NCBI GenBank assembly: GCA_902773045.1
Contig: CACYDE010000324.1
Span: 1-10,966, forward strand
Direction: 5' to 3'
DNA from: an uncultured Ruminococcus sp.
GTDB taxonomy: Bacteria > Bacillota > Clostridia > Oscillospirales > Acutalibacteraceae
Length of the DNA stretch: 10,966 nucleotides
The position numbers and the translations under genes are program-made. A model generated the notes under the pieces. It made no database searches and was not told where the DNA came from. It worked only from the letters and a program-made list of their open reading frames with translations. Shown piece after piece: positions 6,909-10,966 of the stretch (the stretch's first letter is position 1; every line of letters starts with the position of its first letter).

Positions 6909-7021
6909 ACAATAGTGCAAAAGTATCGATTTTTTCATTATTGTAACAAATTTGTTGTTCCTTTGCTGTGTCAGAAGCGATAAGGCAGCAAAAAATTTTG
7001 AAGAAAGGATGGAAAAGATTT
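6909..7021 (+). promoter_or_regulatory. Structured leader of the adhesin mRNA
   Basis: The leader holds ACAATA (6909-6914) complementary to TATTGT (6939-6944), a 12-bp palindrome AACAAATTTGTT (6945-6956), and TTTGCTG (6962-6968) complementary to CAGCAAA (6986-6992). TCCTTT (6959-6964) is also exactly complementary to the AAAGGA (7004-7009) that serves as SD. The last two pairings share bases 6962-6964 and exclude each other, so an SD-masking switch is possible. No known riboswitch consensus was recognised. Confidence 0.4.
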
Positions 7022-10000
7022 ATGCATTTTGCAAAAACTGAAAAAAGTCACAGTAAGTTAACGAGAGTATGTTCTCTGCTTCTTTCATTCTTGATCGTTT
7101 GTTCGGTGTTGTTTGTTGGTAACATAGGAAAAATAGAAGCGAGTGCGGCAAATATTTCTTCCGGTACGAAAATCACGATTCGAGATAATACATCTACCCA
7201 ATGGTGGAGAAGTTCTACCCGTTTTACTTATGTAATTTGGTGGACAACCGGCGGTGAATCGAGTAAAAAGATGAAAAAAGAAGCGTCTGATAAAACGTTT
7301 ACATTCCCGGAAGATTGTGATTACTTTATTGTTTTAAGAATGGACAACAGCTCGTATTCATATTCGACAGACAGTGCAACCGGAGCTTATAATGTCGGTT
7401 CATGGCCAAGCAGTAGCAATGTAAAAAATCAAACTGTTACCGTGAATTTTGCTTTAAATAACTCTACACTGCAAATTGATGATGGGCAGCAAACCGATAA
7501 TCAGGGAAAATTGCTCCAAGAGGTTAGTTGGACAAATATTAGCTATACGTCAAGTCTCGGTCAGAAAGTAACGGCTAAGAATAACTTCGGAGACTCGTAT
7601 GGCTCGGGCTCGGATAAGGTCGATCTGGTTGCGGTTCCCGCTGTTTTTTACGATTATTTTACCGATTATGAAGTAGTGAACGGCTGGAGAAGCATTGTTA
7701 CAACTACCGATAACAGAGACGCTTCAACCGCGATAAGCGATAATAAAAATGTGCTTGCTTCAAGAACATATGAAAGTTCGTTCCCGTTTACTGCCGTTAA
7801 CAAGTATATTTCGGATCTCGCGGGACCCAGTTGGCAGCTTCCCTTGTATTTCGGAAACTTTTTTACGGGTCATTCTCTTATGTATCAGACAGAGGCGCGC
7901 AAGGTCTATTTTGGTAATCATGGTTTTGAAAATACGGCGAAACCTCAGAATGACTTTTCACTCGCAGAATTGAAGAATTTCAGTTCGCAGGCGAACAACT
8001 CGATGTTTATGAGATCTACATTATACGGAACTCGTTCTGACATTACGGAAGAACCTGATGCAAACCAGACAGATAATGCGTGGATGAAAGGTAAAAAAGA
8101 CAAGCAAGAGTTAAGCGATGGTACCGTTATCGGTTACAGCGACGCAAGTAAATCGTTTTTGGGTCTCGTAAATGACACTCTTGACAACGATGATGATCTC
8201 ACCATGGGCACAACGATCAAAGCTCCGTATTTCACGGACGATATCGTAGACGCAGGTCTTGCCGCTAAGGTTACGACAGACTTCCCCATGCGAGTTGAAA
8301 CGAAACAGAGCAACAAGTTCCTTAACTCAACCACCGGGGAATACGATCAGACGGGCAACTATAAAACTTATGTTTTCAACAGCTTAGACGGCGAGGATAA
8401 CGTTTACTTCAAAAATTACGGAACAAGTAATTTTAACGTAAACTACGCCCATAACGACCATTCTGTTTACGACGCGCTTGGCGGTTTCGGCGGAACCCAG
8501 AACAACAAAGGTTTCTTCCCGTTCGACGACGCCGATATTTCCGCAAACAACAATGTGGCATACGACTACGGATTCGGAATGAGACTTGATATTCCTTTCA
8601 CGGTCGGAAAAGACGGTTATATTGAAGGATCACAGGAACCCGTAACCTTCAGATTCTCCGGTGACGATGACGTTTGGGTCTTCATCGACGGTAAACTTGC
8701 TCTCGATATCGGAGGCGACCACAAGCAGGCTCAGGGTTCGATCGACTTTGCTGCGAAGACGGCTACTATCACTTCCGGAGTTTATATGCCGGGAACATAC
8801 GGTGAGAACGATTATAATAACCCGGCTATATCTTCGGCAACGAACAGCTATAACTTGTCATATACGGAAACATCGGTTAATCTCAAGGACGGCGGTTCAA
8901 CCAATTATTACACCGCGGCTCTCGACTCGATCCTGACCTACAATGATTCAAGCAGTACATGGTACGACCCGTCAAACACACATACGCTGACAGTATTCTA
9001 CATGGAGCGTGGTATGTCGGAGAGTAACCTTAGTCTCGAATTTACTTTGTCACCTCTTCAAAACCAGCTGACTGTTGATAAGGACATTGATTTGACAGAC
9101 GTTAATGAAAATCTCCAAAGCGCAGTACAGACTCAGGCTAATAATGATAAGTTTGATTATCTTGTTAAGGTCGGAAATTCGTCAACTTCCACTTCCGCAA
9201 CATGGTATTACAGCTACAATGGCGCGAGCGGAACGACTGCTCCTCAGTACACCGATCTCAACGGAGAGAATGGTGCTGCGTTGGGTTCGGACGGTAAAGT
9301 CACAGGCATTACCAACGGCAACGGATTCATGTTTAAGGAACAGATCAATGATGACGGTTCCAAGTGGGTCGACATAACCGAAACGGCTCAAAGCGGCAAT
9401 AACTATACGTACACTCCGTATATGAAATATACCGATCTCTCTAACAATACAGGAACAGATTTGAGTCAGACGAATAACGTCAACTTCAAATTTCAAACTG
9501 CTTCAACAAAGCAGGGCGCCGTAACTAATTTCGCTGTTCACAATGTTAACAAGATCAAAACCGGAAAAATAACATTGAAGAAGACTTACGCGAGCAACAG
9601 TGACTTCAACTTTACTGTTAAGGTCAAAGTTCCCGGTGCTTCCGATTATGAGACTCTCGGAACTTATACTGTTACGGCGAACGCGGCTTCCGGAAATCCG
9701 GAGATAACCGGTATCCCGCTCGGCTCGGAGGTAGTCATCACCGAGAACGTCAGCGCCGATGATTATACCACTGCTTACGTTATCGGAACCGGTTCTTCGC
9801 AGAACGGTTCGGAAGCAACGATCAATTCGCTTTCCGAGGATACGACCGTTACGTTTACGAACACCGATGTTGTTCATACTGTCTCCGCAACTGTTGAAGC
9901 AAGCAAGACGCTTGACGGTGAGCCTTCGACCGAGGCTTTCAACTTCTCGCTTACTCCTCTTACGGAAAGCTCGGGAAAATACACCACATCGGGCGATGCT

Positions 10001-10732
10001 CTTACGGCTTCAAACGGAACATCGGGCGCTAATGTCGGTAAAATCAAATTTGAGATTCCGTCCCTCAACAAGGGAAGTGTTTATTACTATTTGTTAAAAG
10101 AAACAAGTACGGATAGCACGACTCGCCGCTGCGATGACAAAGTGTACATTGTAAAAATTGACACTACGGGTGATACGCCTTCCGTAAGCTATTATAATGC
10201 TTCGAAGAGCGGTTCGGAGTATACGCTTGGTACTGCGGTTACTTCCGTAATATTTGCAAACACTACAATTCCTCAGTACGGTTCTGTTAAGGTCACCAAA
10301 AAAGGCAGTAATAATGAACTGCTTGAGCACGTAATCATTGCTTTAGTTAAGGCCGAAAATAAGGGGACTACCGAAGAACCTGACTGGCAGCCCAAATCAG
10401 GCGCGGCAGAAACGACTAAAGAGACCACTTGTTATGGTATTGCGCAGTTTGATAATGTTGAACCCGGTGAATATGTGATCTACGAAAAGAGATCCGTTTC
10501 GCAGTATAATGCAGACACATCGAGGACTGAGGGCTATGAGCTTTACGGAAAGTATGTACATATTACTGTTACGGAAAATCATGAAACCACGTTTGAGATG
10601 ATTGACCCTGTTTCGACCGATCTTCCGAATACAGGCGGCGCAGGCGTTCTGGCTCTTGTTGTCGTTGGCGTTATTCTCGTTTCGGTCGGAGTCTACCTGC
10701 TGAGACCTTCCAAAAAGAAAGAAACAAAATAA
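7022..10732 (+). CDS. LPXTG-anchored fibro-slime adhesin / pilin-like surface protein
   Basis: This protein of about 1236 residues is secreted and anchored to the cell wall by sortase. It has a signal peptide (h-region about 16-33, likely cleavage after ASA at 40-42) and an aromatic-rich N-domain (about 44-140; WWRSS, YVIWW) that may bind carbohydrate. A fibro-slime domain follows (about 430-680), with FRFSGDDDVWVFIDGKLALD at 543-562 and FYMERG from 659. Four tandem Cna/FctA/SpaA-like domains come next, each with a plausible Lys-Glu-Asn/Asp isopeptide triad: K687/E773/N841, K853 or K854/E908/N947, K962/E1027/N1080 and K1093/E1155/D1195. It ends with LPNTG (1201-1205), a membrane helix and tail RPSKKKETK. 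A GTG at 6968 would add 18 residues but has no SD and sits in a leader stem; ATG 7022 has AAAGGA 12 nt upstream. The four self-crosslinking domains suggest a rigid stalk displaying the N-terminal part, as in pilus shafts or tip adhesins. Ligand unknown. Confidence 0.9.
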   Translation: MHFAKTEKSHSKLTRVCSLLLSFLIVCSVLFVGNIGKIEASAANISSGTKITIRDNTSTQWWRSSTRFTYVIWWTTGGESSKKMKKEASDKTFTFPEDCDYFIVLRMDNSSYSYSTDSATGAYNVGSWPSSSNVKNQTVTVNFALNNSTLQIDDGQQTDNQGKLLQEVSWTNISYTSSLGQKVTAKNNFGDSYGSGSDKVDLVAVPAVFYDYFTDYEVVNGWRSIVTTTDNRDASTAISDNKNVLASRTYESSFPFTAVNKYISDLAGPSWQLPLYFGNFFTGHSLMYQTEARKVYFGNHGFENTAKPQNDFSLAELKNFSSQANNSMFMRSTLYGTRSDITEEPDANQTDNAWMKGKKDKQELSDGTVIGYSDASKSFLGLVNDTLDNDDDLTMGTTIKAPYFTDDIVDAGLAAKVTTDFPMRVETKQSNKFLNSTTGEYDQTGNYKTYVFNSLDGEDNVYFKNYGTSNFNVNYAHNDHSVYDALGGFGGTQNNKGFFPFDDADISANNNVAYDYGFGMRLDIPFTVGKDGYIEGSQEPVTFRFSGDDDVWVFIDGKLALDIGGDHKQAQGSIDFAAKTATITSGVYMPGTYGENDYNNPAISSATNSYNLSYTETSVNLKDGGSTNYYTAALDSILTYNDSSSTWYDPSNTHTLTVFYMERGMSESNLSLEFTLSPLQNQLTVDKDIDLTDVNENLQSAVQTQANNDKFDYLVKVGNSSTSTSATWYYSYNGASGTTAPQYTDLNGENGAALGSDGKVTGITNGNGFMFKEQINDDGSKWVDITETAQSGNNYTYTPYMKYTDLSNNTGTDLSQTNNVNFKFQTASTKQGAVTNFAVHNVNKIKTGKITLKKTYASNSDFNFTVKVKVPGASDYETLGTYTVTANAASGNPEITGIPLGSEVVITENVSADDYTTAYVIGTGSSQNGSEATINSLSEDTTVTFTNTDVVHTVSATVEASKTLDGEPSTEAFNFSLTPLTESSGKYTTSGDALTASNGTSGANVGKIKFEIPSLNKGSVYYYLLKETSTDSTTRRCDDKVYIVKIDTTGDTPSVSYYNASKSGSEYTLGTAVTSVIFANTTIPQYGSVKVTKKGSNNELLEHVIIALVKAENKGTTEEPDWQPKSGAAETTKETTCYGIAQFDNVEPGEYVIYEKRSVSQYNADTSRTEGYELYGKYVHITVTENHETTFEMIDPVSTDLPNTGGAGVLALVVVGVILVSVGVYLLRPSKKKETK

Positions 10733-10747
10733 TTAATGTCGGTTTTC

Positions 10748-10802
10748 TTTTGGTCTGTTGTATGCTGTTTTGAGCGGCATACATTCTGACAGCAGATCAA
10801 AA
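10748..10802. repeat. 55-nt hairpin between the adhesin and the next secreted gene
   Basis: TTTTGGTCTGTTG (10748-10760) pairs with CAGCAGATCAAAA (10790-10802), 13 pairs with two G-T wobbles. TATGC (10761-10765) pairs with GCATA (10777-10781) around an 11-nt loop, leaving an 8-nt bulge (10782-10789). The + strand continues with an A-run rather than a T-run, so it is not a classical intrinsic terminator. It may protect the adhesin mRNA 3' end, attenuate read-through into 10881, or be an RNA processing site. Confidence 0.6.
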
Positions 10803-10880
10803 AAATTACGGCGATCGGGAAATATTATTATTTTCCTAAAGATACATTTTTCAAAATTCGAAGAAAGAAGGAAAAAAACC

Positions 10881-10966
10881 ATGAAAGCAAAAAGATTTTT
10901 CAGTGTGCTTTTGGCGATTATGATGTTGGTGTCATGCTTCGCTATCAGTGCGAGTGCTGCTACAAA
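10881..10966 (+). CDS. Secreted protein, 5' fragment (signal peptide only)
   Basis: Only the first 28 codons lie in the window, and the frame is open to the right edge. The product starts MKAKRFFSVLLAIMMLVSCF and continues to an AISASAA stretch, a classic signal peptide with a basic n-region, a hydrophobic core and a likely cleavage at ASA. A cysteine at residue 19 is not in a convincing lipobox. AAGGA (10868-10872) lies 8 nt before the ATG. It follows the sortase-anchored adhesin by 148 nt in the same direction with no clear terminator or promoter between, so it is probably part of the same surface-structure locus, perhaps a second pilin or dockerin/cell-wall protein. The identity of the mature protein cannot be seen. 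Confidence 0.85.
   Translation, partial: MKAKRFFSVLLAIMMLVSCFAISASAAT

Noticed and set aside
6968..7021. GTG 6968 as start of the adhesin gene
   Set aside because: No SD precedes it, it lies in the left arm of a leader stem, and it would give a signal peptide with an unusually long n-region. ATG 7022 has AAAGGA upstream and a normal signal peptide. The GTG cannot be fully excluded.
6650..7021. c-di-GMP or other known riboswitch before the adhesin
   Set aside because: I looked for the conserved core of c-di-GMP-I type switches and other common classes and saw no match. Only the simple stems described remain.
10748..10810. Intrinsic terminator after the adhesin gene
   Set aside because: The hairpin is strong, but A residues follow it on the + strand and no T-run follows it on the - strand, so it lacks the required tract.
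1..10966. CRISPR array, tRNA/rRNA, insertion sequence, phage or toxin-antitoxin genes
   Set aside because: No regularly spaced repeats, cloverleaf sequences, transposase or integrase motifs, or small paired ORFs were found on either strand.

Overview
The window reads like the chromosome of a low-to-mid GC Gram-positive gut or rumen anaerobe of the Clostridia, probably Ruminococcus-like (Oscillospiraceae). This is an inference. It rests on Shine-Dalgarno (SD) sites of the AGGAGG type, consensus sigma-A promoters, a dockerin-like module, an LPXTG-type sorting signal, a fibro-slime surface protein and AT-rich intergenic DNA. All recognised genes lie on the + strand.

Layout. (1) 240-1520 encodes a DUF1015 protein, followed by a hairpin terminator at 1632-1679. 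(2) 1815-3854, with its own extended -10 promoter, encodes a large polytopic membrane protein that looks like a GT-C type glycosyltransferase. (3) 3939-4556 encodes a cytidylate-kinase-like P-loop protein. Its promoter and SD are both embedded in a long perfect inverted repeat, the most striking non-coding structure here. (4) 4677-5114 (rnhA, RNase HI) and 5116-6495 (a secreted propeller-like protein with a dockerin-like C-terminus) form a tight two-gene operon with a consensus promoter before it and a strong terminator after it. (5) A 0.5 kb AT-rich gap carries several TTTGTT/AACAAA dyads and a consensus promoter. (6) 7022-10732 encodes a cell-wall-anchored adhesin or pilin of about 1236 residues: signal peptide, fibro-slime domain, four Cna/FctA/SpaA-like isopeptide domains, then LPNTG. 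(7) After a 55-nt hairpin, a second secreted protein starts at 10881 and runs off the window.

Functionally the left half is a mix of housekeeping or unknown genes in separate transcription units. The right end is the start of a surface-structure locus, where a large sortase substrate is followed by another exported protein; a sortase and further pilins could lie just downstream, but that cannot be seen. No tRNA, rRNA, CRISPR array, transposase or phage gene was recognised. I found no complete new defence or mobile system. The best candidates for something undescribed are the promoter/SD dyad at 3878-3931, the leader of the adhesin gene, and the rnhA-dockerin gene pairing.
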